From: Polynucleobacter hallstattensis
GTDB taxonomy: Bacteria > Pseudomonadota > Gammaproteobacteria > Burkholderiales > Burkholderiaceae
DNA: 64,000 bases
NCBI RefSeq assembly: GCF_018881835.1
Contig: NZ_JACVPO010000002.1
Coordinates: 682,001-746,000 of the forward strand
Direction: 5' to 3'
Made by a program: the position numbers and the translations under genes. How positions within the stretch are numbered: the stretch's first letter is position 1; each line of letters starts with the position of its first letter. The notes beneath the pieces are model-generated. The model ran no database searches and was not told where the DNA came from. It saw only the letters and a list, made by a program, of their open reading frames with translations. Of the stretch, positions 30,205-39,985 are shown one piece after another.

Positions 30205-31295
30205 GCTGAATGAGGATATGAGCCGAGATTTTTATAAAAAGCAGCTGTCGTTTTTAATTCTTCCAAGGCTTTAGCTACTTTTGCATCTTCAGCATGCCCC
30301 GCTACATCAATATAGAAGTGGTACTCCCAAGTTCCCTTGCGAGCAGGACGAGACTCAAAGCGATTCATGGAAACGCCATGCTTGGCCAAAGGCTCCAATA
30401 AACGATGCACGGCACCTGGTTGGTTATCTACTGATAGCACTAGAGATGTTTGATCTTTACCGGTAGGCTGACACGCATAAGTCCCAACTACAACAAAACG
30501 GGTACGGTTGTGTGGATCATCCTGAATCTGCGCAGCCACAGCCTGCAATCCATAAGCTTCTTGCGCAGGGTCTCCAGCAATTGCTGCCAAGCTGGGGTCC
30601 AGAGAGGCCATACGCGCTGCCTCAGCGTTGCTACTGACTGCCTGGCGCTTCAATTGAGGCGCATGCACACTCAACCATTGCTGACATTGCGCTAAAGCTT
30701 GGGCGTGAGCGCAAACCGTGGTGACGCCATCTAAGTTACCGCTCTTAGTTAGCAGATGGTGACGAATAGGTAGCACCACTTCACCGCTAATCCGCATCGG
30801 TGAATCTAGAAGCAAGTCCAAGGTTCTTGAAATCGCACCCTCACTAGAATTTTCTACAGGCACAACACCAAACTGCGCCGCGCCCTTCTCTACCGCTTTA
30901 AATACTTCATCCAAACTATTGCAAGGAAGACCGGCAATCGAGTGGCCAAAATAGGTTTGAGCCGCTTGCTCTGAAAATGTTCCTACTGGTCCGAGATAGG
31001 CAATCGTCTGACGAGCCTCTAAGGCACGGCAAGCCGACATCACCTCACGCCAAATTGCCGCAATACCATCAGGTAACAAGGGGCCCTTGCTGAGCTCTTG
31101 TAGGCGCGCAACAACTTGACGCTCACGCTCAGGCCTAAACACTGGTGATGAAAATCCACCTTTAATGTGACCAACCTCTTGAGCAGCTTTTGCACGCTGC
31201 GATAACAAATATAAAATCTGCGCATCCAATGCATCAATTTTGTCGCGGATTGGCGCTAGGCGCTGTTCTTCTGTACTCTGGTCTTTGGAGCTCAT
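30201..31295 (-). CDS. pheA: Bifunctional chorismate mutase/prephenate dehydratase (P-protein)
   Basis: The 364-residue protein has an N-terminal AroQ chorismate mutase domain (IRDKIDALDAQILYLLSQRAK), a prephenate dehydratase domain (AYLGPVGTFSEQAAQTYFG, VPVENSSEGAISRTLDLLL) and a C-terminal ACT domain with the ESRPARKGTWEYHFYID phenylalanine-binding motif. It converts chorismate to phenylpyruvate and should be feedback-inhibited by phenylalanine. Its start shares a base with the serC stop. Confidence 0.96.
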   Translation of the reverse strand: MSSKDQSTEEQRLAPIRDKIDALDAQILYLLSQRAKAAQEVGHIKGGFSSPVFRPERERQVVARLQELSKGPLLPDGIAAIWREVMSACRALEARQTIAYLGPVGTFSEQAAQTYFGHSIAGLPCNSLDEVFKAVEKGAAQFGVVPVENSSEGAISRTLDLLLDSPMRISGEVVLPIRHHLLTKSGNLDGVTTVCAHAQALAQCQQWLSVHAPQLKRQAVSSNAEAARMASLDPSLAAIAGDPAQEAYGLQAVAAQIQDDPHNRTRFVVVGTYACQPTGKDQTSLVLSVDNQPGAVHRLLEPLAKHGVSMNRFESRPARKGTWEYHFYIDVAGHAEDAKVAKALEELKTTAAFYKNLGSYPHSA

Positions 31296-32392
31296 TAGGC
31301 ACGCCTTTCAAAGTCACGCATAAATTCAACCAAGGCCTTGACGCCCTCTAGTGGCATCGCGTTGTAAATACTAGCGCGCATACCGCCTGCCGCCTTATGG
31401 CCGCGCAAGGCAACTAAGCCTGCTGCATTAGATTGCTCGAGGAACTGGGCGTTTAAATTCTCATCCTTCAGGAAGAAGGTGACATTCATTCTGGAGCGAT
31501 ATTCCTTGGTAACGCGATTCTCATACAAACTACTCTGATCTACGAAGTTGTAGAGCAAGTCTGCTTTTTCTTGATTGCGTTTCTCAATCGCTTTTACACC
31601 GCCCTGCTTGAGTAACCACTTAAAGCCTAGTCCAGCCATATAAATCGAGAAAGTAGGTGGCGTATTCAACATGGAATCAGTAACTGCCTGTTTAGACCAA
31701 TCCCAAATCGATGGCGTAATTTTCATACTGTGCCCCATCAAGTCTTTGCGTACGATCACAATAGTTACACCGGATGGGCCAATATTTTTTTGTGCGCCAC
31801 CAAACCAGACGCCGCACTTTGTGATGTCGATTTCTCTAGAAAGGATATTGCTAGAAATATCAGCAACTAAGAGCTTGCCATCGACATCAGGTGCATCTGG
31901 AAACTCTACGCCACCAATGGTTTCGTTCGCACAGTAATGAACGTAAGCAGCATCATCTGATAGTTGCCAAGTAGATCTCGCAGGAATCGTATTGAATTTT
32001 TCAGCCGCAGAAGATGCTGCTAAATGAGCAACACCATACTTGTCTGCCTCTTTATACGACTTTTCCGACCAAACGCCAGTTACTAAAAAATCTGCCTTTG
32101 GTCCATTCTTGGCTAAAGGCATCAGGTTCATGGGGATGGCAGCATTCTGACCTAATCCACCACCTTGAAGCATCAATATTTCATAGGAATCCGGGATGTC
32201 CATGAGGGTGCGTAAGTCTTGCAATACTTCCTCATACAAGGCCATGAACTCTTTGCCTCGATGACTCACTTCCATGACGCTTGCACCCAAGCCCTGCCAA
32301 TTCAACATCTCTGCAGCAGCCTGCTTCAATACCTCTTCAGGCAAGGTAGCCGGCCCCGCAGCGAAATTGAAAATGCGGCGGTCAAACGTCAT
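31295..32392 (-). CDS. serC: Phosphoserine aminotransferase
   Basis: The 365-residue PLP enzyme starts with FNFAAGPATLPEEVLKQA and has the cofactor lysine in FGGAQKNIGPSGVTIVIV. It converts 3-phosphohydroxypyruvate to phosphoserine and also serves pyridoxal phosphate synthesis. It lies 31 bp downstream of gyrA and begins the serine and aromatic amino acid gene run. Confidence 0.97.
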   Translation of the reverse strand: MTFDRRIFNFAAGPATLPEEVLKQAAAEMLNWQGLGASVMEVSHRGKEFMALYEEVLQDLRTLMDIPDSYEILMLQGGGLGQNAAIPMNLMPLAKNGPKADFLVTGVWSEKSYKEADKYGVAHLAASSAAEKFNTIPARSTWQLSDDAAYVHYCANETIGGVEFPDAPDVDGKLLVADISSNILSREIDITKCGVWFGGAQKNIGPSGVTIVIVRKDLMGHSMKITPSIWDWSKQAVTDSMLNTPPTFSIYMAGLGFKWLLKQGGVKAIEKRNQEKADLLYNFVDQSSLYENRVTKEYRSRMNVTFFLKDENLNAQFLEQSNAAGLVALRGHKAAGGMRASIYNAMPLEGVKALVEFMRDFERRA

Positions 32393-32423
32393 GATGAGTT
32401 AATTAACCTTAAATGAATGCCAA

Positions 32424-35126
32424 TTAGGCATCACCAGATTCATCAGGAGTGGAATCTGACGCTGGATCGCCGTCTTCACCATCTTCAAGATCACTCTCAT
32501 CATCAGAATCGCTTTCAGCAATTCGCTGCAAGCCAGACAAACGCGTACCTTCATCAACGTTGATCAAAGTGACGCCTTGTGTTGCGCGCCCCATCTCACG
32601 AATCTCTGAAACACGAGTGCGCACCAAAATACCGCCAGTAGTAATCAACATAATTTGATCTTCTGGAGATACCAAAGCAGCGGCAACTACTTTTCCGTTT
32701 CGCTCAGTTGTTTGAATCGCAATCATGCCTTTGGTGCCACGACCATGACGAGTGTATTCACCAATCGGAGTGCGCTTACCAAAACCATTTTCTGTTGCAG
32801 TTAGTACGCTACTCGGAATTGCGAGTCCATTCGCATCAACGACAGCCACTTCAGCGCCTTCAGCAGCTTCGGCTGGGGCAACCAACATAGCAATTACTTG
32901 ATGACCTTCACCTAAGTTCATGCCGCGCACACCGCGTGCAGTACGACCCATTGGACGCACATCGTTCTCATCAAAGCGCACTGCTTTACCAGCATCAGAG
33001 AACAACATCACATCATGCTGACCATCCGTAATTGCTGCACCAACCAAGAAGTCGTTTTCATTTAAGTCGACAGCAATAATTCCGGCCTTACGTGGATTAG
33101 AGAAGTCAGACAAACGCGTCTTCTTCACTGTACCCAAGCTCGTTGCCATAAAGACGTAATGATCATCTTGATATCCCTTAATCGGGAGAATCACAGTGAT
33201 TTTTTCGCCTTCAATCAAGGGGAACATGTTGACGATTGGCTTGCCGCGTGAGTTACGGCTTCCTTGTGGAACTTCCCACACTTTGAGCCAGTACATACGC
33301 CCACGATCAGAGAAGCACAGGATGATGTCATGTGTATTGGCAACGAAGAGTGTCTCAATCCAATCTTCATTTTTAGTGGCTGCAGCTTGTTTGCCACGAC
33401 CACCTCGTTTTTGCGCACGGTATTCACTGAGAGGCTGACTCTTCATGTAGCCGGTGTTCGAGAGTGTGACCACCATATCTTGCGGAGTGATCAGATCTTC
33501 TGTGAACAACTCGGTTGCATTCATCTCGATAAATGAACGACGGCCAGAGTCACCACCAGCAATACCAAACTCAGCTTGCACCTCTTTTAACTCAGACTCA
33601 ATGACTTGAGTGACACGCTCTGGCTTAGCAAGTAAGTCAAGCAAATCCGAAATCTCTGCCATCACATCTTTGTACTCATTCACAATCTTGTCTTGCTCAA
33701 GGCCAGTCAAGCGTTGCAAACGCATCTGCAAAATTTCTTGTGCTTGACTATCAGACAAACGATAGAGCCCAGTTGTTTGCATACCGTATTCAGGCAACAA
33801 ACCTTCGGGACGGTAAGCATTGCGACCGCCTGGAGTATCCGTCTCGGCGCGCGCTAACATCTCGCGCACCATAGAAGAGTCCCAAGCCTTGCTCATTAAT
33901 TCTTGCTTAGCAACTACTGGGTTAGCTGCAGCTTTAATGATGGCAATAAATTCATCAATATTTGCCAAGGCAACTGCCAAGCCTTCTAAGACATGGCCAC
34001 GCTCGCGTGCTTTGCGTAATTCAAAAATCGTACGACGTGTCACTACTTCCCGACGGTGTTGCAAGAAGTACTCCAGCATTTGCTTCAGATTCAACAGGCG
34101 TGGCTGGTTATCCACCAGGGCCACCATGTTCATACCGAAGTTGTCTTGCAGTTGAGTGCTCTTGTATAAATTATTAAGAACCACTTCAGGTACTTCACCG
34201 CGCTTAAGCTCGATGACTACGCGCATACCTGACTTATCAGACTCATCACGCAGATCAGAAATACCTTCAACTTTTTTCTCATTCACCAACTCAGCAATGC
34301 GCTCGAGTAAGTTCTTTTTATTTACCTGGTAAGGCAACTCATCAACAATAATCGCCTGACGAGCGCCCTTATCGAGATCTTCAAAGTGGGTCTTGGCGCG
34401 CATCACCACTCGGCCACGTCCAGTGCGATAGCCCTCACGAACCCCTTGAACACCATAAATGATGCCGGCGGTCGGGAAATCTGGCGCCGGAATGATCTCA
34501 ATGAGCTCGTCAATCGTACATTCTGGGTTGTGCAATACGTGTAAACAGGCAGTCACCACCTCATCCAAGTTATGGGGAGGGATATTAGTCGCCATACCCA
34601 CAGCAATACCTGAACTGCCGTTAATCAACAAATTAGGCACTTTTGCAGGAAGAATCAGGGGCTCTTTCTCGCTACCGTCGTAATTTGGCCCAAAATCCAC
34701 GGTTTCCTTGTCCAAATCGGCCAATAACTCATGGGCAATCTTACGAAGGCGGATCTCGGTATAGCGCATTGCAGCAGCGTTATCACCGTCTACGGAGCCA
34801 AAGTTACCCTGCCCGTCAACCAGCATATAGCGCAGAGAGAAGTCCTGAGCCATGCGAACAATAGTGTCATACACCGCAGAATCGCCATGTGGATGGTATT
34901 TACCGATCACATCGCCAACTATACGGGCAGATTTTTTGTAAGCGCGGTTCCAATCGTTGTTTAATTCATACATCGCGAATAAGACCCGGCGATGAACCGG
35001 TTTGAGGCCGTCACGTACGTCTGGCAGGGCTCTGCCGACAATGACGCTCATTGCGTAGTCCAAATAGGACCGCCGCATTTCGTCTTCTAGGGATATTGGT
35101 AGTGTTTCTTTAGCGGCTTGTTCCAT
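32424..35126 (-). CDS. gyrA: DNA gyrase subunit A
   Basis: The 900-residue protein has the catalytic Tyr122 in [11 protein letters not shown] and the quinolone-resistance region [15 protein letters not shown] with Ser83 and Asp87, matching the sensitive E. coli residues and numbering. The C-terminal beta-pinwheel carries the GyrA box QKRGGRGK. The last 25 residues are a strongly acidic tail. GyrA forms A2B2 gyrase, which introduces negative supercoils. It is divergent from ompA across a 159-bp spacer. Confidence 0.98.
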   Translation of the reverse strand: MEQAAKETLPISLEDEMRRSYLDYAMSVIVGRALPDVRDGLKPVHRRVLFAMYELNNDWNRAYKKSARIVGDVIGKYHPHGDSAVYDTIVRMAQDFSLRYMLVDGQGNFGSVDGDNAAAMRYTEIRLRKIAHELLADLDKETVDFGPNYDGSEKEPLILPAKVPNLLINGSSGIAVGMATNIPPHNLDEVVTACLHVLHNPECTIDELIEIIPAPDFPTAGIIYGVQGVREGYRTGRGRVVMRAKTHFEDLDKGARQAIIVDELPYQVNKKNLLERIAELVNEKKVEGISDLRDESDKSGMRVVIELKRGEVPEVVLNNLYKSTQLQDNFGMNMVALVDNQPRLLNLKQMLEYFLQHRREVVTRRTIFELRKARERGHVLEGLAVALANIDEFIAIIKAAANPVVAKQELMSKAWDSSMVREMLARAETDTPGGRNAYRPEGLLPEYGMQTTGLYRLSDSQAQEILQMRLQRLTGLEQDKIVNEYKDVMAEISDLLDLLAKPERVTQVIESELKEVQAEFGIAGGDSGRRSFIEMNATELFTEDLITPQDMVVTLSNTGYMKSQPLSEYRAQKRGGRGKQAAATKNEDWIETLFVANTHDIILCFSDRGRMYWLKVWEVPQGSRNSRGKPIVNMFPLIEGEKITVILPIKGYQDDHYVFMATSLGTVKKTRLSDFSNPRKAGIIAVDLNENDFLVGAAITDGQHDVMLFSDAGKAVRFDENDVRPMGRTARGVRGMNLGEGHQVIAMLVAPAEAAEGAEVAVVDANGLAIPSSVLTATENGFGKRTPIGEYTRHGRGTKGMIAIQTTERNGKVVAAALVSPEDQIMLITTGGILVRTRVSEIREMGRATQGVTLINVDEGTRLSGLQRIAESDSDDESDLEDGEDGDPASDSTPDESGDA

Positions 35127-35285
35127 TTAGAAATAATATCATTTTGATGACTGATAGCCCCTATGCTAATATTCTGTCAGTTTGTACGAAATTGAGATGT
35201 GTCGCTTTGCGGTTTCTGCTTCAAAGTAGGGCGAATTACATTTAAGTTTGACTTTAATTAAAAAAGAGATTTTTGAGGACTAAAA

Positions 35286-35870
35286 ATGAACAAAACCCTA
35301 AAACTGGTATTTGCTGGCGTAATCACTGTTGCTGCGACTACTACTTCCGCTCAAAACGTTGACAATTGGGTCAACTCAACTGGTTTATCCTGGAAAAACG
35401 GCGACGGCACATTGTGCTGGCGTGACGCTAGCTGGACACCTGCCACTGCAGCAAAGGGTTGCGATGGTTTCTTGGCTCCTAAAGCTGCTGCTGCTAAACC
35501 AAGCGTTACACAGAGCAAGATCACTTTGCAAGCTGACACACTCTATGACTTCGATAAAGCAACATTGAAGGCAGAAGGTCAAGCAACTTTAGACAAAATC
35601 GCTAGAGATTTAAGCAAAATCAAATTAGAAGTAGTTATTGCTGTTGGTAACACTGATAGCGTTGGTACTGATGCTTACAACATGGCCCTAGGTCAGCGTC
35701 GTGCGCAGTCAGTTAAAGCTTACTTAGTAAGCAAGGGTGTTGACGGTAGCCGTATTTACACAGAATCAAAAGGCAAGAGCAATCCAGTTGCAAGCAATGC
35801 AACTGCTGAAGGCCGCGCTAAGAACCGCCGCACCGACATCGAAGTTGTTGGTACAGCTGCAGTTAAGTAA
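35286..35870 (+). CDS. ompA: OmpA-family outer membrane protein
   Basis: The 194-residue protein has a signal peptide (cleavage after TTTSA, about residue 22), a short middle part with two cysteines (LCWRDASW, KGCDGF) and a C-terminal OmpA/MotB peptidoglycan-binding domain (LYDFDKATLKAEGQATLDKI, GNTDSVGTDAYNMALGQRRA, ESKGKSNPVASNATAEGRAKNRRTDIEVV in three pieces). It lacks the eight-stranded barrel of classical OmpA. A GAGGA ribosome-binding site lies 8 bp upstream. A strong terminator follows. Confidence 0.93.
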   Translation: MNKTLKLVFAGVITVAATTTSAQNVDNWVNSTGLSWKNGDGTLCWRDASWTPATAAKGCDGFLAPKAAAAKPSVTQSKITLQADTLYDFDKATLKAEGQATLDKIARDLSKIKLEVVIAVGNTDSVGTDAYNMALGQRRAQSVKAYLVSKGVDGSRIYTESKGKSNPVASNATAEGRAKNRRTDIEVVGTAAVK

Positions 35871-35885
35871 TTCTTCTTACTTGTA

Positions 35886-35914
35886 AAAAAGCCCGGTTCT
35901 GCCGGGCTTTTTTA
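35886..35914 (+). terminator. Rho-independent terminator after ompA
   Basis: The stem GCCCGG, loop TTCTG and CCGGGC is preceded by six A and followed by seven T residues, starting 16 bp past the ompA stop. The A and T runs on both sides make it potentially bidirectional. Confidence 0.9.
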
Positions 35915-35970
35915 TTTCCGCTATATTCGTAATTCATTTATCTCAACGCGCTTCCCGCGCTTTTACTCCT

Positions 35971-36660
35971 ATGAACGTCGATCAATCTGAAATCGCTAAA
36001 TTTAGCGCCCTAGCCCATCGCTGGTGGGATCCCCAAAGCGAATTCAAGCCTTTGCATGCCATTAATCCCCTGCGCCTGAATTGGATCAAGTCTTTTGTTG
36101 ATCTCCAGGGCAAGAAGGTGTTGGATGTTGGTTGTGGCGGCGGAATTCTGGCAGAGTCGATTGCGCAGTCAGGCGCCGATACCTGCGGTATCGACCTATC
36201 CGAAAAAGCTCTTAAAGTCGCTGAGTTACATGCACTAGAGGTAGGCGCCACCCTCAAATACCGCTCTATTTCAGCTGAGGCACTAGCTGAGGAAGAGCCG
36301 GGTCAGTATGACGTTGTGACCTGCATGGAGATGCTAGAACATGTTCCAGACCCAGCCTCTGTGGTTCAAGCTTGCGCAAATCTCTGCAAGCCAGGCGGCA
36401 CCCTCTTTTTTAGCACTCTGAACCGCAACCCCAAGTCCTACTTATTTGCCATTATTGGCGCTGAATACATCTTGCGACTACTACCCAAGGGGACCCACGA
36501 ATATGCCAAATTCATCAAGCCCTCCGAATTAGTTACATTTACCCGTCACGCCAGATTAGAAATGCTCGGCATGAAGGGGATGACATACAACCCCATCACG
36601 CAAGTCTACAAATTAGGGGAAGATGTTGATGTGAACTACATGATTGCGGTGCGTAAATGA
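35971..36660 (+). CDS. ubiG: Ubiquinone biosynthesis O-methyltransferase
   Basis: The 229-residue enzyme starts [21 protein letters not shown], the diagnostic UbiG N-terminus, and has the SAM motif [16 protein letters not shown] and [11 protein letters not shown]. It catalyses both O-methylation steps of ubiquinone synthesis at the membrane. Its stop overlaps the gph start by 4 bp. Confidence 0.97.
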   Translation: MNVDQSEIAKFSALAHRWWDPQSEFKPLHAINPLRLNWIKSFVDLQGKKVLDVGCGGGILAESIAQSGADTCGIDLSEKALKVAELHALEVGATLKYRSISAEALAEEEPGQYDVVTCMEMLEHVPDPASVVQACANLCKPGGTLFFSTLNRNPKSYLFAIIGAEYILRLLPKGTHEYAKFIKPSELVTFTRHARLEMLGMKGMTYNPITQVYKLGEDVDVNYMIAVRK

Positions 36661-37334
36661 GTAGCGGGTTAGTAAGCCCTTACAAGGGTATCTTTTTTGA
36701 TCTTGACGGCACCCTTGCTGACACAGCTCCAGACCTTGTCGCAGCAGCTAACCAGCTCCTCATCGCGCGCAATCTTCCACCCATGCAATATGAGGTTTTA
36801 CGCCCTCGTGCCTCTGCAGGGGCACGGGGACTAATTAAAGGGGCATTTGGGATTGATACCGATCACCCCGATTTCATTCCACTTCGAGATGAGTTCTTCT
36901 CAAACTATGAAAAAGCATTGTTAGTTAACAGCGTCATTTTTGATGGGGTTGATCACTTGCTAGATCAATTGGATGGCGCAAAGCTACCCTGGGGCATTGT
37001 TACCAATAAAAGCGAGCGCTTTACCAATCCCTTAACTGAGTTAATGGGCCTGCGCCAAAGAGCAGTATCAACAGTTTGTGGTGACACCACCCCCCATTCA
37101 AAACCCCATCCTGAGCCTATCTTGCATGCAGCCAGACTCGCCAACATTGACCCGACCAAATCAATATATGTAGGCGATGACATCAGAGACATCGTGGCAG
37201 GCAAAGCGGCTGGCATGAAGACGATCGCAGCAGCCTATGGCTATTGTGGCTGTGAGGAGCCCCCAGAGGCCTGGGGCGCAGATTATCTCGTGCACCACCC
37301 AAAAGAATTGCTGGAAATCATCTTCCCACAGTAG
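36657..37334 (+). CDS. gph: Phosphoglycolate phosphatase, HAD family
   Basis: The 225-residue HAD hydrolase has motif [16 protein letters not shown], motif II VTNKS and motif [19 protein letters not shown]. Sequence and pairing with ubiG match the proteobacterial Gph/MupP group; some members act on phosphoglycolate and some on N-acetylmuramate-6-phosphate, and the sequence alone does not separate them. It is the last protein gene before ssrA. Confidence 0.9.
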   Translation: MSSGLVSPYKGIFFDLDGTLADTAPDLVAAANQLLIARNLPPMQYEVLRPRASAGARGLIKGAFGIDTDHPDFIPLRDEFFSNYEKALLVNSVIFDGVDHLLDQLDGAKLPWGIVTNKSERFTNPLTELMGLRQRAVSTVCGDTTPHSKPHPEPILHAARLANIDPTKSIYVGDDIRDIVAGKAAGMKTIAAAYGYCGCEEPPEAWGADYLVHHPKELLEIIFPQ

Positions 37335-37374
37335 GGAGATAAAAAGATAACAAGCAATTTAGGGGCAAGCGCCT

Positions 37375-37380
37375 TAAAAT
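37375..37380 (+). promoter_or_regulatory. ssrA: Candidate -10 box for ssrA
   Basis: TAAAAT lies 24 bp upstream of the mature tmRNA 5' end, which would leave a short leader for RNase P to remove. No good -35 match is present at the right spacing, so this is tentative. Confidence 0.35.
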
Positions 37381-37403
37381 AGAGCTTCCAATGCATGAAC
37401 TCC

Positions 37404-37762
37404 GGGGTCGACATGGTTTCGACGTGGATTACAAAGCATCAAGGGCATACCGAGGACCCGTTATCTCGTAAATCAATGGGAATGTAATAACTGCAAACGA
37501 CGAACGTTTCGCACTAGCCGCTTAATTGCGGTTGCCCCTGAACTGATTCTCTCTTGGGTCAGCTAGCGCAAGCTAGATCAGGGTCATTTACAAGAGATAA
37601 GATCATTTCATGTCACGGGGAATGATTCGAAAACTAAGTGAATCGCCAGCGTGGAACATGTCAGTCTGTGACTAGCTAGCTAAATTAAATGATATGACTA
37701 AGTATGTAGAACTTGTTGTAGAGGATTTGCGGACGCGGGTTCGATTCCCGCCGACTCCACCA
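37404..37762 (+). ncRNA. ssrA: Transfer-messenger RNA (tmRNA)
   Basis: The 5' end GGGGTCGACATGGTTTCGACG pairs through GGGGTCG with the 3' CGACTCC of the acceptor stem (one G-U pair), and the molecule ends in ACCA after a T-arm GGTTCGATTCCC-type loop. The tag frame at 37493-37525 reads GCA then ANDERFALAA's remaining codons and a TAA stop, giving the tag ANDERFALAA. tmRNA rescues stalled ribosomes and marks the nascent peptide for degradation. The gene is intact despite serving as the integration site of the following island. Confidence 0.97.
37739..37762 (+). other. Putative attL: 3' end of ssrA next to the integrase
   Basis: The T-arm and acceptor 3' end of ssrA are the usual attachment site for ssrA-targeting tyrosine integrases, and such an integrase starts within 165 bp. 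A second copy of this sequence was looked for by eye across the rest of the window and not found, so the core length cannot be fixed. Confidence 0.55.
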
Positions 37763-37783
37763 TTTTGAAGTATGTAACAGTCC

Positions 37784-37811
37784 AACGCCACCCACCAGGG
37801 TGGCGTTTTTC
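37784..37811 (+). terminator. ssrA: Terminator after ssrA
   Basis: The 9-bp stem ACGCCACCC / GGGTGGCGT with a 4-nt loop is followed by TTTTT. It lies 22 bp past the tmRNA end, between ssrA and the integrase gene. Confidence 0.85.
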
Positions 37812-37874
37812 TTTATAGATAAAGGCCCGCAAGGCCATCATGGTCTTTCTAAATCCAGCTCTAGCCAAAACCTC

Positions 37875-37936
37875 TGGGGGTATTATTGGGGGTATTCAAG
37901 CAAAATCGAACTGGATAAAAAACATGGTTGGGGGTA
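37875..37936 (+). repeat. Three direct TGGGGGTA repeats at the integrase start
   Basis: TGGGGGTA occurs at 37875-37882, 37887-37894 and 37929-37936, the first two separated by 4 bp. Their position just inside the attachment site and across the integrase start fits arm-type integrase binding sites, which is an inference. Confidence 0.55.
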
Positions 37937-39177
37937 CGTCTGGAAAGCTTACGGATAAAGGGATTAAAAGTTTTATCGCTCGCAAAGTTATTGGCAGCAA
38001 GCTTGCAGATGGACAAGGCCTTTATCTACTTATCACTCGTGCCAAAACTGCTTCATGGCGAATTAAATATCGCATCGAAGGCAAAGAAAAAAGTTACACC
38101 ATCGGCACCTATCCTCAGAGCAGTTTGGCTCAGGCAAGACTTGAGCTAAAGGAAGTTAAAGCCTCGTTGAATAAGGGCCGCGATCCCGTAGTTGCTAGGC
38201 GCATAACGATGGCCCAGGCGGCGGCCCATTCTGAGAGTACTTTCAGGGCTGTGGCTGAGGAATGGTTCGCCATGAAAGAGAAGGAATGGAGTCTGACCCA
38301 CCATACCAAGTCTAAAAGGGCGTTTGAGCGGGATATTTATAAAGCCTTGGGTGAACTTCCCATTGAAAGCATCACCCCTTCTGTCATCGCTAAGGCTATT
38401 GAAACAATCAATAAGCGAGATGTTCTGGAAACCGCCACAAGAATTTTGCAGCATCTCAATGGCGTCTTTCGTTATGCGCAAGCAAAAGGCTTATGTGAAA
38501 TTAATTCTGCCGCGCCCGTAAAAGAAATTCTTCCTAGAAAGAAAATAAATGGTCGCATGCCCGCATTACTGGATTGGAATTCTTTAGGTGCCCTCTTACG
38601 TGCAGCAGAAGCTGCACGTCTTTCGCCATCAGTTAGGGCGGCTCATCGTCTTCTTGCATTTAGTGCAACACGTATTAGCAATGTTGTGCAAGCAGAATGG
38701 AAAGAGTTTGATCTTGATGCAGATATTCCGATCTGGGTAATACCTCGCGCCAAGATGAAAGATCACACACGTGTTGGCGATCATCGAATTCCCCTAGGCC
38801 CACAAATTACTGCTGAGTTGAAACAATGGGGAAAACTTTTTGGAAGAAAAGGTTATGTATTTCCATCGCCGACAGGCAATCAATTCATTAGTCGTGAGAG
38901 TCTAGAGAAAGCTTATCGGGTAACACTCAATATGTCAGGAAAGCATGCCCCGCATGGCTGGCGCAGCGCCTTCTCTACCCTAGCCAGAGACAATGGGTTT
39001 GAGCAAGATGTTGTTGAGCTAGCACTCGATCATGCTCATGGAAATGAGGTTATGCGCGCCTATGATCGTGGCGAACGATTTACGCAAAGAGTTGGTTTAT
39101 ACAAATGGTGGGGCGAGAAACTAACTCAAGCTCAGAATGGTGCTGAGGTTATTGAGTTAACTAAAAAAGTTGCTTAA
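37924..39177 (+). CDS. int: Tyrosine-type site-specific integrase (CP4-57/P4 type)
   Basis: The protein has the N-terminal DUF4102-like arm-binding domain (LADGQGLYLLITRAKTASWR, YTIGTYPQSSLAQAR), a core-binding domain (about 105-190) and a catalytic domain with Arg in LLAFSATRISNV, His-x-x-Arg in PHGWRSAFSTLA and the nucleophile in RAYDRGE. The frame stays open up to a first ATG at 37840, but the Met at 37924 (MVGGTSGKLTDKGIK) gives the normal family N-terminus. It faces inward from ssrA, which is most likely its target. Confidence 0.93.
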   Translation: MVGGTSGKLTDKGIKSFIARKVIGSKLADGQGLYLLITRAKTASWRIKYRIEGKEKSYTIGTYPQSSLAQARLELKEVKASLNKGRDPVVARRITMAQAAAHSESTFRAVAEEWFAMKEKEWSLTHHTKSKRAFERDIYKALGELPIESITPSVIAKAIETINKRDVLETATRILQHLNGVFRYAQAKGLCEINSAAPVKEILPRKKINGRMPALLDWNSLGALLRAAEAARLSPSVRAAHRLLAFSATRISNVVQAEWKEFDLDADIPIWVIPRAKMKDHTRVGDHRIPLGPQITAELKQWGKLFGRKGYVFPSPTGNQFISRESLEKAYRVTLNMSGKHAPHGWRSAFSTLARDNGFEQDVVELALDHAHGNEVMRAYDRGERFTQRVGLYKWWGEKLTQAQNGAEVIELTKKVA

Positions 39178-39181
39178 AAGA

Positions 39182-39985
39182 TTAGGCCTCGTCAGGTTGA
39201 ATGGCCGCCTCTTCCAAGAAATTATTCCACCACTCTAAGGGCATTAAACCATCTAATTCAATCTTAAATGCATCAATAAATGACTGATAAGTCTTATGGA
39301 CGTATTTACAAGACCTGTACATATAATCTGGATCGATATCTATTTCGACTAATTCAGGTATTAGGTGCGCCCTATGAAGTGGATTCTCACAATGTCTACT
39401 GTTATATATCGAGATATGCGACCACATACTGTGAGCGGCCTGCGTAAAAGGTTTATAAGCAAAGTTGTATAAATCCTCGCAGCCAGCTTCTTTAGACATT
39501 GTCCGAGCATTCAAATCCCCCCAATGACCCAAGTTAACCTCAACAAGCCAATCGTGTCGTTGCTGGTTAATCCAAGTAGCCTTTGCCTCAATTAATTTCT
39601 CAATTAAATCTCGATCCGGTAGATCTGGATTATCTTCAAGTCTTTTTTTATGATGCTCTAAATTAAGTTTTTCTTCACCGAGGCTATGGAGTATAAATTT
39701 TCGAGAGCGTGCTGCTAGATCACATAAAGTCCAAGCTAAGGTAATTTGCAGATCAGTTTGAGCCCTAAGAAAAAGTGGTGCGGCATGACCATTCCAAGTA
39801 TCGGGTGATCTTGCTAATTGCATTGAAAGAGTTACTTGCCTAGATAAAAGTCCTCCCACGACAGAAAAAGAATCAAGCTCTAGAGGGTTAATCGAAACCT
39901 TTGACCAAAGATCATTAAAGCTAGACCTTAAATAATCTTCATACGCAATAACAAATTCATGCAACTTCAACTTCTTATTAGACAT
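39182..39985 (-). CDS. Unknown protein, DUF5677-like
   Basis: The protein of about 267 residues is helical, with no signal peptide or membrane segment. Features include RAQTDLQITLAWTLCDLAA and a long charged segment, which resemble the DUF5677 family of unknown function; that assignment is from memory of the family style and uncertain. The ATG at 39985 overlaps the stop of the preceding gene as TAATG, so the two are translationally coupled; a GTG three codons earlier is an alternative start. It lies beside the integrase, a usual place for accessory or defence cargo. Confidence 0.55.
   Translation of the reverse strand: MSNKKLKLHEFVIAYEDYLRSSFNDLWSKVSINPLELDSFSVVGGLLSRQVTLSMQLARSPDTWNGHAAPLFLRAQTDLQITLAWTLCDLAARSRKFILHSLGEEKLNLEHHKKRLEDNPDLPDRDLIEKLIEAKATWINQQRHDWLVEVNLGHWGDLNARTMSKEAGCEDLYNFAYKPFTQAAHSMWSHISIYNSRHCENPLHRAHLIPELVEIDIDPDYMYRSCKYVHKTYQSFIDAFKIELDGLMPLEWWNNFLEEAAIQPDEA

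Noticed and set aside
33820..34155. Open frame of 111 residues antisense to gyrA
   Set aside because: gyrA is intact and highly conserved here; the frame is chance.
37840..37923. Upstream 28 codons of the integrase frame as a longer N-terminus
   Set aside because: The added residues are unlike known integrase starts and include the TGGGGGTA repeats; the Met at 37924 gives the normal domain start.
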